NCBI RefSeq assembly: GCF_042654525.1
Contig: NZ_JBHSGP010000014.1
Coordinates: 930,001 to 994,000, forward strand
DNA: 64,000 bases
Direction of reading: 5' to 3'
Origin: Geojedonia litorea
GTDB lineage: Bacteria; Bacteroidota; Bacteroidia; Flavobacteriales; Flavobacteriaceae
Shown here: one piece after another, positions 25,949 to 35,900 of the stretch
Layout of the letters: the number at the start of each line of letters is the position of its first letter
Position numbering within the stretch: the stretch's first letter is position 1
Notes under the pieces: model-generated
What the model was told of the DNA's origin: nothing
Database searches by the model: none
The model's input: the letters and a program-made list of their open reading frames with translations, nothing else
Position numbers and translations under genes: made by a program

Positions 25949-28900
25949 ATGAATGTAAAACTACTCTTAAAATTACATCTTTTAAGTATTTTGGTATTTG
26001 CTAATATTGTAAATGCTCAAGATGCCGATGTTGCACTTACCCAATTTTTAGTTGATGATCCAACTCCTGATGTTGCTCAAGTAATCACATATACTTTAGA
26101 GGCAACTAATTTGGGAACACTTACCGCCACTAATGTTAAAATTGAAAATAAGACACCTTCTGTGTTGACTTTTGTTAGTAGTGGAGGTTCAGGGACTTAT
26201 AATCCAATAAGTGGAGTTTGGGATGTGGGTACTTTAACAGCTAGTGAATCTAAGCAACTACTAATTTCTACTATCATTAATCCTGGTACGTCGGGTACCA
26301 GTATAACGAATTTCGCAAAACTTCTGTCACTTGATCAATCCGATTCTTTAGCAAGTAATAATTTTGCTAGAGCTGCAGTTCAAGTAACTTCCACGAACCT
26401 TACTCTTACCAAAGCAGTAGACGATGAAACACCAAATGAAGGTCAAACGGTAGAGTTTACCTTAAAAGTAAAAAATAATGGCCCTGCAGATGCCACATCA
26501 GTTATAGTAAACGATATAATGCCAGATGGATTAACTTATGTGAGTGATGATAGTGGAGGAACTTATGACAATATATCAGGTGATTGGACCATAGGGAGTA
26601 TTGCGGATGGCGTAACAGAACAAATTAAGATTCTAGCTCAAGTAGATACTAATACAGCAGCACAAATCATTACTAATAATTTTACTTTAAAAAGTTTTGA
26701 TCAAGTTGACGATGACTACTCCGACAATAAAGCCGCGGTACAATTATTTGTAAATGGTGCTGATTTGGCAATTACCAAAACCGTCAATGATACAAATCCA
26801 GCGGTAAACGATGTAATTACTTATACGATAACGGTTTCTAATAACGGGCCTTTAAAAGCAAATAATATTACGGTGCTAGATGTTCTGCCACCAGAATTAG
26901 CTTACCAATCATCAACCAATTCTCAGGGAGACCCTTACAATAGCCTTAATGGCGAATGGTTTGCTAACGATTTAAATGCAGGAGCCTCGGCAACATTAAC
27001 TATTGATGCCCTTGTTGGGCTTTTTGCTAACGGCCAACGTATAACTAATACGGCAAGCATTCAAAGTGTGGATGAAGATGATAGTATCGTCGTAAATAAT
27101 TCGGACAGTGCCAACATAGGTGTAGGGTCTGCTGATATTGAGGTTGTTAAAAATGTTAATGTTCCAACAGCATCAGAAGGTGCATTAATAACCTACTCTA
27201 TACAAATAACGAATAATAGTAACACCACTACGGCATTTAATTCTAGTGTAATAGATGTATTGCCAGATGGTGTAACCTATGTTAGTGATGATAGTGCTAT
27301 AACTAGCACAACTTATGATTTAACAACGGGGCTTTGGGATTCAGGAGATATTAGTACCAATTCTTCTAAAACCTTAAATATTGTTTGTTCTGTAAATACT
27401 GGAACTGGTGGACTGGTAATTACAAATACTGCATCAGGATCATCGATTATGGATGACGCCAATCTTGCCAATAATCAAGACACAGCAAGCTTTCAAGTAA
27501 ATGGTGCTGATCTCGAAATTAGCAATAGTGTGGATAATCCTACTCCAACCGAAGGAGATACAATTAACTATACTATTACAGTAACAAATAATGGAACCGA
27601 TACTACAACTAATGTAAGTGTTTTGGCTGAAATACCATTTTCAGTCAGCCACCTATCCAATACACCTTCTCAAGGAACATTTAATGAGACAACAGGAAAT
27701 TGGACTATTGGTACCATCCCAAATGGAGGTTCGGTAAGCTTAAATATTTCTGCAACCGTAAGGCTGGGTGGATGCACATATTTTCCGGTATCAATCTCAG
27801 CTTCGGATGAGCCTGATGGCATTATAGATAATAATAAAGCCACTGCAACAATACACGCAAAGAAACAATTTGCCGCAGGTGCTTCTATAATTGATATGGG
27901 TGTGACTCCTCAGACTTATAATAATGGACTGATACCTTATGGACTAGTTTATGAGCTAACGATTAATCATAAAATCCCAGTATATTGGCTCATTGCTTCT
28001 CATAAAACTTGGGGGAACACGGGTGTAAAACAAGATCATACAGATATAACTATAAATGGAAAGGATTATAAAGGTGGGCCTTTTGTAATTCCTGCCGAAT
28101 TTATGAGTATAGCTCAACCTGTTATAGATACTTGGGTTGCAAGCTACCCTGGCTTGACTATAGATGCTAATTTGCCTGCTTTTGATGGGCATATGTATGA
28201 TTATATAACTAGTTTCCCAAGAGCGGTTTTAGATGAACAAAATGGAGATAAAATTCAAACAGCATTTTATGATAATGCCAAGGTACCTTTTACATATGGT
28301 CGTATTGGAACACCAGATGACCTAACACTCTGTGATGATATTTATACCATGCCACATGCCGATCCGCAAAATTGGACGGCTGCAACTGTAAATACTTTAA
28401 TTGATTTTATCGAAAATGGAGGCTATTTCTGGGCAGCATGTCATGCTGTGAGTGCCATGGAAGGTCTTGTAGATACGGATAGTAATGGGATTCCTGATTT
28501 AAATTTATTGTCAAAAAACGGGTTAATACCATGGGGAGACCATGCTGATGGTACACCTCCATATTCTTATAATGCAGTAAGCAGTAATTTTAATTCTGGT
28601 GAAACGGCTTCAGATCCATTAATGCAGTTTATGAGTACAATGGATGGAGCCTTATTAAATGGATCAGAGCAAATTTATATTCCAGATACCGAAGGGTGGA
28701 GGAGTACAACAGTATTAGCTATTACTGACAACGACCATCCAGAAGTCATAGATGGAACCTATCCAACGGGTCCAGCAACTGCTCTGGCATATGGAAGAGC
28801 CTTTGGTGACGAGTCCTACGGAATGGTAATGTATGAAGGGTCACATAGTATTACTGGTGGTACAGAAGCAGAAGATGTTGCAGCAGCTAGAGCCTATGGT

Positions 28901-31900
28901 AATTTTGTTCTTCAATCAGGTTTAGAACGTCGACCTAAAATTGTACTAGATGTAGTTCAAAGTAAAATAGCTGATGATCTCACTCTAACAATCACTGGTG
29001 AAGTTACAGGTATATCACCGCCATTTACCTATTCATGGGTAGATTCTTGTGGCGGAAGCTTTGATAACCCCAGTGCTTTAAATGTGACGTATACTCCACC
29101 TACAATAAACGGTGCACCTTTAGAATGCTTACTTACTTTAGATGTTGTAGATAATTGTGGTAGAGCCAATTTTGTGTCTTTCATTCTAACGATAGATAAA
29201 GATTCAGATGATGATGGTGTTTTAGATGGTGATGATTTAGACGATGATAATGATGGTATTCCAGATGTAATTGAAGAGAATGGTAATCCCTTAAGAGATA
29301 CAGATAACGATGGGATTGTAGATAGATTAGATGTAGATGCAGATGGCGATGGCATATTTGATATGGTAGAAGGGGGATTGACTTTAGATCAAATTAGTTT
29401 TTTTGATACAGATAACGATGGTGTTATAGATGATAGTTTTAGCTTTGGACCAAATGGTCTGATTGATGATCTTGAAATCAGTACAGAATCTGGCACTGTA
29501 GATTATGATGGGAATGGTTTAGAAGATGACTTCACAAATTCAGATGCTGACGGGTTTTACAACTTTCAAGATATTGACGCCGATAATGATGGCATTCCAG
29601 ATAATATTGAAGCACAAACAACTTTAGGCTATATAGCTCCAGATGCGACTATAAATTCTTTAGGAGTTAATAATGCCTATCCTAATGGTATTGTTTTAAC
29701 CGATACAGATAAGGATGGAATACCGGATTATATAGACTCAGATTCAGATAATGATGGCATTCCAGATATTGAAGAAAATGGGATGTCTAATACATTATTA
29801 AATATTGATTCAGATTTAGATGGTTTAGATGACAGCTTTGAAGGGATTTCTCTTAACGATTTCGACGTTAATGATGAGATTGACGACCCAACTGCTTCCA
29901 TTTTACCAGATACAGATGGTGATCTATTTACATCTGGGGATTTGGATTATAGAGACTTATTTAATGTAAATCCACCTCAATTTTCTACTCTTGACTTTGA
30001 TGGTATTGACGATTATTTGTCAACTCCTTCATTTATTGATGGTTCAGCTACCATTACTTTAATGGCCTGGATTAAGGCAGATTTAGAAAACGGTTTAAAA
30101 AATAATGTAACTATAGCAGGTGAAGATGAATCTTGTCGAATTTTCTTAAATGATGGAAATATACCTGGGTTTTCAATTAAAACTGGCTCTAATGCCACTA
30201 CTCTAGTGTATGGTAATCCAATAAATTATGATGAATGGCATCATATCACAGGAACCTATTCCAGTATTACCGGGTTGCAGTACTTATATGTTGATGGCTT
30301 GTTAATTGGAACACTAAATACAGGTAATACAGGAGTTTCAATTACTAATACGGCAACTGCTAATGGCGCATTTGAAGTTGGCAGGCTTTCAAAACAGGTG
30401 AGTGAGCAAGAATATTTTAAAGGAGACATTGATGAAGTTAGAGTTTTTCAAGATGCTTTATCAGGTGATCAAATTCAGCGAATGGTATATCAAGAAATAC
30501 AAAATAATTATGGTCTTGTACGTGGTACTGTTATTCAAAAAGATATTATTGATATTAATACTGGCCTCACAGTTTCTTGGTTAAATCTTTTGGCATATTA
30601 TCCAATGACCAATATTGTTAATAATACCACAACAGATTTTTCCTCTAATTCCAACACATTATTTTTACACAACATAACAACTTACCAAGAACAAACAGCA
30701 CCAATGCCTTATGAAACTGTGCTTGATGGTGATTGGACTACTGAAGCAACTTGGCTACATGGGGATGTATGGGATATTGAAGATGTTATTAATAACAAAG
30801 ATTGGAGTATTGTAAAAATTAATAACAATATCACCTTAACTGGAAGTTCAAAAACTATAGGCCTCTTTATAGATAATAATAAATCTTTAATTGTAAATGG
30901 AGATAATGTAATTGAAAATAGTTGGTATTTTGAATTAAATGGGACTCTTGATTTGAAAAATGATTCTCAATTAGTACAAACAAGTCATAGCGATTTAGTT
31001 ACGTCTACAGTTGGTAAAATTTTAAGAAGACAAGAAGGACATTCAAATTTTTATAGATATAATTATTGGGGCTCTCCAGTGGGATTGACTAAAGCCACCT
31101 TATTTATTAATAATAATTTACCTACTAATAATCCTAATAATACTGATTTTAATTTAGAAAAACTTAAAAATCATCATGCAGAGGTGATGCAATTTACAAG
31201 TTCATACAATACTTTAGGAAAAATCAGCACAAGATGGCTTTATAATCTTCAAAATGGAGTGACCTATTTTGATTGGGATTTTGTAAGCCCTACAACTAAT
31301 CTAGCTTCAGGGGTAGGCTATATCCATAAAGGTACTGGAGCCTCATCACCAACACAATTATATATTTTTGAAGGTAAACCGAATAATGGGACAATTGTAG
31401 TTCCGGTCACAGATGTTGGAGGTCCGGGTTCAATTCCTTCACAGTCTAAAACGGAATATTTGTTTGGCAATCCGTACCCTTCGGCATTAGATATTCATCA
31501 GTTTATTGATGATAATGAAGGGGTTATCGATGGAACTTTGCAGTTGTGGCAACAATGGAGTGGGGATTCACATGTTTTAAGAGAGTATGAAGGGGGTTAT
31601 GCTCAAGTAAATAAATTAGGAAGCGTTAGGGCTTATCAATTTGTCGGTTTAGAAGGTGAAACAACAAACGCTCAAGATGGCACAAAAACTCCATCAAAAT
31701 ATCTTTCAGTTGCACAAGGATTCATAACTGAAGTTGTTGCTGATGGCAGCGTAGTCTTCAATAATGATCAACGTGTTTTTATTAAAGCAGCTGATGCCGA
31801 TGGTTCATATAATAATGGAGCTACATTTTTTAGAACTAAAGGTAGTTCTACCTCTAAATCTAAACAAAATGAAAATAATAAGTTGGATAGCAATAGAACT

Positions 31901-32611
31901 GGCGCAAAGGAATCTAGCCCAAACGTTTTTCAAAAAATACGTTTAGAATTTAATTCAGTAACTGGTCCTCCTACTCGACGAGAATTATTGCTTGGGTTTA
32001 GTGAGGAAACTACTGATGGTTATGACTACGGTTATGACGCTATTAATACGGTTGAAAGCACTACAGATTTAAATCTCTTAATGAATGAAAAAAATGCAAC
32101 GATGCTTGCTTATGGTCCAATTACTAACGATAAAGTTATTCCTCTAAATTTAATATCATCAGGAGATTATACCTATGAAATTAAAATTACAGAAATACAA
32201 CTTATAGATAATCATCAAGCAATTTATCTTTTAGATAAAGATCACGATACTCAATTTAAACTTAACGGGTTTAATCCTTATAGGTTTAGTTCAAGGTCAG
32301 GAGCTTTTAAAGATAGATTTGAAATAGTATTTCAATCTAAAGAAGCATTGAATATTCAAGAAAATATGGAAATGCAAATCGAAATGTATTATAACCAAAC
32401 AGATAAAAAACTTATTATAAATGGACTTTCTCAACCACTAGATCAACTGTTAATTACAAATTTGTTAGGACAAAATATATTCGAACTATCAAATGTGTCA
32501 TCACGCAAGCTAAAAGAAGGGATTAGTTTAGAAAAATTGACAACAGGTGTTTATTTAGCAACTGCAAAAATGGATTCAGATATAATTACTAAAAAAATAT
32601 TAGTTAGATAG
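25949..32611 (+). CDS. Giant T9SS-exported multidomain surface protein (DUF11, GATase-like, TSP3, LamG)
   Basis: 2220 residues. Signal peptide 1-24 (ending NIVNAQ). Five DUF11-type beta repeats follow at about 25-148, 149-269, 270-394, 395-518 and 519-637 (YTITVTNNG..., LPDGVTYVSDDS). A roughly 360-residue domain (640-1000) contains ENGGYFWAACHAVSAMEG with Cys831-His832, resembling a DJ-1/class-I glutamine-amidotransferase elbow. Then come a PKD-like stretch (about 1000-1080), an acidic calcium-binding thrombospondin-3-like region (about 1082-1342; DxDxDG repeats), a LamG-like domain (about 1345-1520; DEWHHITGTY) and a long linker. The C-terminal 85 residues look like a T9SS type-A sorting domain (LLGQNIFEL, TTGVYLATAKMDSDIITKKILVR). 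The C-terminal 870 residues are paralogous to the next gene. Probably an adhesin with an embedded enzyme-like domain. Confidence 0.85.
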   Translation: MNVKLLLKLHLLSILVFANIVNAQDADVALTQFLVDDPTPDVAQVITYTLEATNLGTLTATNVKIENKTPSVLTFVSSGGSGTYNPISGVWDVGTLTASESKQLLISTIINPGTSGTSITNFAKLLSLDQSDSLASNNFARAAVQVTSTNLTLTKAVDDETPNEGQTVEFTLKVKNNGPADATSVIVNDIMPDGLTYVSDDSGGTYDNISGDWTIGSIADGVTEQIKILAQVDTNTAAQIITNNFTLKSFDQVDDDYSDNKAAVQLFVNGADLAITKTVNDTNPAVNDVITYTITVSNNGPLKANNITVLDVLPPELAYQSSTNSQGDPYNSLNGEWFANDLNAGASATLTIDALVGLFANGQRITNTASIQSVDEDDSIVVNNSDSANIGVGSADIEVVKNVNVPTASEGALITYSIQITNNSNTTTAFNSSVIDVLPDGVTYVSDDSAITSTTYDLTTGLWDSGDISTNSSKTLNIVCSVNTGTGGLVITNTASGSSIMDDANLANNQDTASFQVNGADLEISNSVDNPTPTEGDTINYTITVTNNGTDTTTNVSVLAEIPFSVSHLSNTPSQGTFNETTGNWTIGTIPNGGSVSLNISATVRLGGCTYFPVSISASDEPDGIIDNNKATATIHAKKQFAAGASIIDMGVTPQTYNNGLIPYGLVYELTINHKIPVYWLIASHKTWGNTGVKQDHTDITINGKDYKGGPFVIPAEFMSIAQPVIDTWVASYPGLTIDANLPAFDGHMYDYITSFPRAVLDEQNGDKIQTAFYDNAKVPFTYGRIGTPDDLTLCDDIYTMPHADPQNWTAATVNTLIDFIENGGYFWAACHAVSAMEGLVDTDSNGIPDLNLLSKNGLIPWGDHADGTPPYSYNAVSSNFNSGETASDPLMQFMSTMDGALLNGSEQIYIPDTEGWRSTTVLAITDNDHPEVIDGTYPTGPATALAYGRAFGDESYGMVMYEGSHSITGGTEAEDVAAARAYGNFVLQSGLERRPKIVLDVVQSKIADDLTLTITGEVTGISPPFTYSWVDSCGGSFDNPSALNVTYTPPTINGAPLECLLTLDVVDNCGRANFVSFILTIDKDSDDDGVLDGDDLDDDNDGIPDVIEENGNPLRDTDNDGIVDRLDVDADGDGIFDMVEGGLTLDQISFFDTDNDGVIDDSFSFGPNGLIDDLEISTESGTVDYDGNGLEDDFTNSDADGFYNFQDIDADNDGIPDNIEAQTTLGYIAPDATINSLGVNNAYPNGIVLTDTDKDGIPDYIDSDSDNDGIPDIEENGMSNTLLNIDSDLDGLDDSFEGISLNDFDVNDEIDDPTASILPDTDGDLFTSGDLDYRDLFNVNPPQFSTLDFDGIDDYLSTPSFIDGSATITLMAWIKADLENGLKNNVTIAGEDESCRIFLNDGNIPGFSIKTGSNATTLVYGNPINYDEWHHITGTYSSITGLQYLYVDGLLIGTLNTGNTGVSITNTATANGAFEVGRLSKQVSEQEYFKGDIDEVRVFQDALSGDQIQRMVYQEIQNNYGLVRGTVIQKDIIDINTGLTVSWLNLLAYYPMTNIVNNTTTDFSSNSNTLFLHNITTYQEQTAPMPYETVLDGDWTTEATWLHGDVWDIEDVINNKDWSIVKINNNITLTGSSKTIGLFIDNNKSLIVNGDNVIENSWYFELNGTLDLKNDSQLVQTSHSDLVTSTVGKILRRQEGHSNFYRYNYWGSPVGLTKATLFINNNLPTNNPNNTDFNLEKLKNHHAEVMQFTSSYNTLGKISTRWLYNLQNGVTYFDWDFVSPTTNLASGVGYIHKGTGASSPTQLYIFEGKPNNGTIVVPVTDVGGPGSIPSQSKTEYLFGNPYPSALDIHQFIDDNEGVIDGTLQLWQQWSGDSHVLREYEGGYAQVNKLGSVRAYQFVGLEGETTNAQDGTKTPSKYLSVAQGFITEVVADGSVVFNNDQRVFIKAADADGSYNNGATFFRTKGSSTSKSKQNENNKLDSNRTGAKESSPNVFQKIRLEFNSVTGPPTRRELLLGFSEETTDGYDYGYDAINTVESTTDLNLLMNEKNATMLAYGPITNDKVIPLNLISSGDYTYEIKITEIQLIDNHQAIYLLDKDHDTQFKLNGFNPYRFSSRSGAFKDRFEIVFQSKEALNIQENMEMQIEMYYNQTDKKLIINGLSQPLDQLLITNLLGQNIFELSNVSSRKLKEGISLEKLTTGVYLATAKMDSDIITKKILVR

Positions 32612-32954
32612 TTTAACTAAAATTATTGGCTTTTAAAATTTAGTTATAAACTTTAAAATCATCAACAAAAGAGAATAAAATCGCACTATTTTTAACAGGT
32701 TTGTAAATGATAATAGTGTTAAAAAATTAGCCTTTTGTCGAAGATAATGAGCGTTTCGTCGAAAAAAAGTTTACAAATTTCTTGTTTTATAGGGTAAATT
32801 GCCTTAATATTGTTTTATAATTGAGACGTTTAAAACCTCTTTTAGAATTTTTACGTATCTAATTGTGCACTTCCCTCGTGTGTTTATTATCTCCATTGAA
32901 CAATATTAAATTTAGGTACATAATTAAAAGACCCTAAGTCAATAATATTAAATT
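32612..32954. other. 343-base intergenic region between the two T9SS genes
   Basis: No gene seen. It holds a weak AACTAAA/TTTAGTT hairpin without a T-run just after the first gene, the paired direct repeats at 32733-32763, and two candidate promoters for the second gene: CTTG-20-TAATATTG (32781-32812) and TTTA-20-TAAATTTA (32883-32914). The second would give a leader of about 35 bases. AT content is very high. Confidence 0.5.
32733..32763 (+). promoter_or_regulatory. Paired 10-bp direct repeats (possible activator site)
   Basis: TTTTGTCGAA (32733-32742) and TTTCGTCGAA (32754-32763) match at nine of ten bases with a 21-bp start-to-start distance, two helical turns. The second repeat ends 17 bases before a possible -33 box (CTTG, 32781-32784; then 20 bases and TAATATTG). 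This geometry suits a tandem-binding activator such as a LytTR-type regulator, but no such protein is encoded nearby. Confidence 0.4.
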
Positions 32955-35900
32955 ATGAAACCTACTTTACGTTTTGCTATTGCGTTAATATGCCTTTTTT
33001 GGACATCTATAACAAATTCTCAAACCTGTAATGGATCTACCTTTTTACCACCTGCTACTCCCAGTAACTGTGCCTACACCTATACAGGGACAGGACCTAC
33101 AGGGTGGCAAAACGCCGCAGGTAATGATATCGCTGGACCTCCAATTTTAGGCTCTGGAGTAAACATAACAGCCAATGTATGCATTTTAGCGAATTTGAAT
33201 TACAATTTTGCTAGTTTTAAAGATAATACTTTTTACGTGGCACCAGGTGTGACCTTTACAGGTAATGCTTCAGCCATAAAATGTACACTTATTATTGAAG
33301 GCACGGCTGTTTTCTCTTCAACACCAGGCACCGGTGGTACAAAAGTCTATATTTATCCTTCTGGATCTCTTACACTTCCAGATACTTTTAGTGTATCCTC
33401 TAATGATGTAGTACATAATGCTGGAACTTTAAATATTGGTGTTGTAAATGCAAGTCCAATTCCTAATGTTGTAGCCGATCTAAATGTGAGTTCTACGTTC
33501 TGGTCATATTCAGATTCTTTAACCGTAGTTACAGGAGATGGAAATATTTCAGGAACATACAATAACTGTGGCTTATTTGAAGTGTATGGTGATATTCAAA
33601 CCCAAGGCTCTAGTAATTTTAATAATGATTGTGCTACCTATTTGCATGGCACAATGAAAGTTACAGGAGATTATACGAATATGGGACTCATGTATTTTGA
33701 AGGGAATGTTGAACTAACTGGCCCCACTGTTTTTTACAATGCCGGAACTATGGTGTTTTACGATTTAGTTTTAACAAATGATGACATTGTTGGGATTGGA
33801 GATCGAGCGGTAATTATTGCCAGAAATACAGCAACACTTTCTAACCGCGCTACAATTACTAATAGTTATTTTTATAATTCATCTGCGTCACCACCTGCTG
33901 GCGGAGGCTTTAACAGTGTATGTAGTAATTGTTCGTTGACAGACGTCAACATTTTAATTCAGGCCATCGTCCCAAATACGGTAGAGGAAGTATTGGCCAA
34001 TTGTGGTTCGGGCGTTATAATTGACGGCCCACATCCTTTAGCAACATTAGATTTTGACGGGGTAGATGACTATTTAACAACAACAAAATTTATTAATGGT
34101 TTAAGCAAAGTGTCAATCATGGGATGGGTTAAATCTGATACAGGTAATTCAACCAATATGACCATTGCTGGTGAAGATACTGGTTGTAAACTATGGCTTC
34201 AAAATGGTAATAAACCTGCCTTAACTATAAAGGCTTCTGGTGTGGCAGAGAAAACCATCTATGCACCTTCAGTGATAAAACTTAACGAGTGGCATCACCT
34301 AACAGGAACGTACGACAGTACTACAGGGACACTTCAGCTTTTTATAGATGGTGTTTTAGTCAGTACAGGTAGTGTTGGCGCTACGGGTAATGTAATTGCT
34401 AATACGGCTTCAAGTAACAATAGTTTTGAGATTGGACGTCGCTCTAGTAATGTAACCAATAAAGAATATTTTAAAGGAGATATTGATGAAGTGAGAGTGT
34501 TTAATACAGTTGTAACTAACGATCAGTTGCGACGTATGGTGTATCAAGAAATAAAAAGCAATAATGGATTAGTACGAGGGAAAATAATTGATAAAGATAT
34601 TGTTGATATTTCATCAAATGCTACAATTCCTTGGTCTAATCTTTTAGCCTATTACCCAATGACTGATATAATATCGTACTCACGAACTACTGATTTTTCT
34701 TCAAACAATAGGAAAACCTATTTAAAAAATATTACATCGATTCAAGAACAAACGGCACCAATACCTTATCAAACCAAAGCCGATGGCGCTTGGACAACTG
34801 AAGGAACTTGGTTGCATGGTGATGTTTGGGATATAGAAGATGTTGCGAATAATAAAGATTGGAGTATTGTTCAGATAAAGAATAACGTAACAACCTCTAA
34901 TACCTCAAAAACTATTGGACTCATTATAGATTCTAATAAAACATTAACCGTAAATGGTGATAACCTCATTCAAAATAGTTGGTATTTAGAATTAAATGGA
35001 ACATTAGATTTAAAAAATGATTCTCAATTAATTCAAACTATAAATAGTGATTTAGTGACTTCTGCTTCGGGTAAAATTATGCGACGTCAAGAAGGTGCTG
35101 CCAGTTTTTACTGGTATAACTATTGGGGTTCACCCGTAGGTGCAACAGGAATTACCACTTTGACAAATAATAATTCAGCAAGCAATAATGCAAACAATGC
35201 GAAGTTTAAGACCAATATGCTAAAGGATCATGTGCCAGCAGCTATGCAGTTTAGCAGTGCCTATAACGCTTTGGGTAAATTAAGTACAAGATGGATGTAT
35301 AAATTTCAGAGTGGTGTAACGTATTATGATTGGGCACATGTTAATCCTAATGCCGAAATTGCACCTGGAGTAGGTTATATCCACAAAGGAACAGGAACAT
35401 CCAACCCAAGTCAACAATATGTTTTTGAAGGAAAACCCAATAACGGTACAATTTTAATAAACGTTACCGATAAAGGCGGCCCAGGATCAGCGCCAAATAC
35501 AACTTACACAACGTCATTATTCGGAAATCCCTATCCATCTGCTATAGATATTCATAAATTTATAGACGATAATCAAGGTGTTATAGGCGGGTCTATCCAA
35601 TTATGGCAACAGTGGAGCGGGGCTACACATAATTTATACGAATATGATGGTGGTTATGCTGTAGTTAATAAACTTGGAGGCGTACGAGCATACCAATTTG
35701 TTGGTATGGAAGGTGCAACAAATGGATCGCAGGATGGAACCAAAACACCAACCAGATATTTGCCAGTTGCGCAAGGTTTTGTAGTTGAAATTGTGGCTGA
35801 TGGTGTTGTTGAGTTTAATAATGACCAACGTGTTTTTATTAAAGAAGCTGATGCTGACGGATCCTATGAAAATGGTTCATCATTTTTTAGGACCAATGGC

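Noticed and set aside
27956..28192. 78-codon minus-strand frame inside the giant surface gene
   Set aside because: It is a shadow of the real frame, with no promoter, domain or signal peptide; the same holds for the other antisense frames within ileS, pgi, the TonB receptors and glmS.
29195..29975. Tandem GAT-rich repeats that might be a DNA repeat array
   Set aside because: They encode acidic calcium-binding repeats (DxDxDG) and vary at third positions, so they are protein repeats and not a CRISPR or satellite.
32612..32650. Terminator after the giant surface gene
   Set aside because: AACTAAA/TTTAGTT can pair, but the loop is long and no T-run follows.
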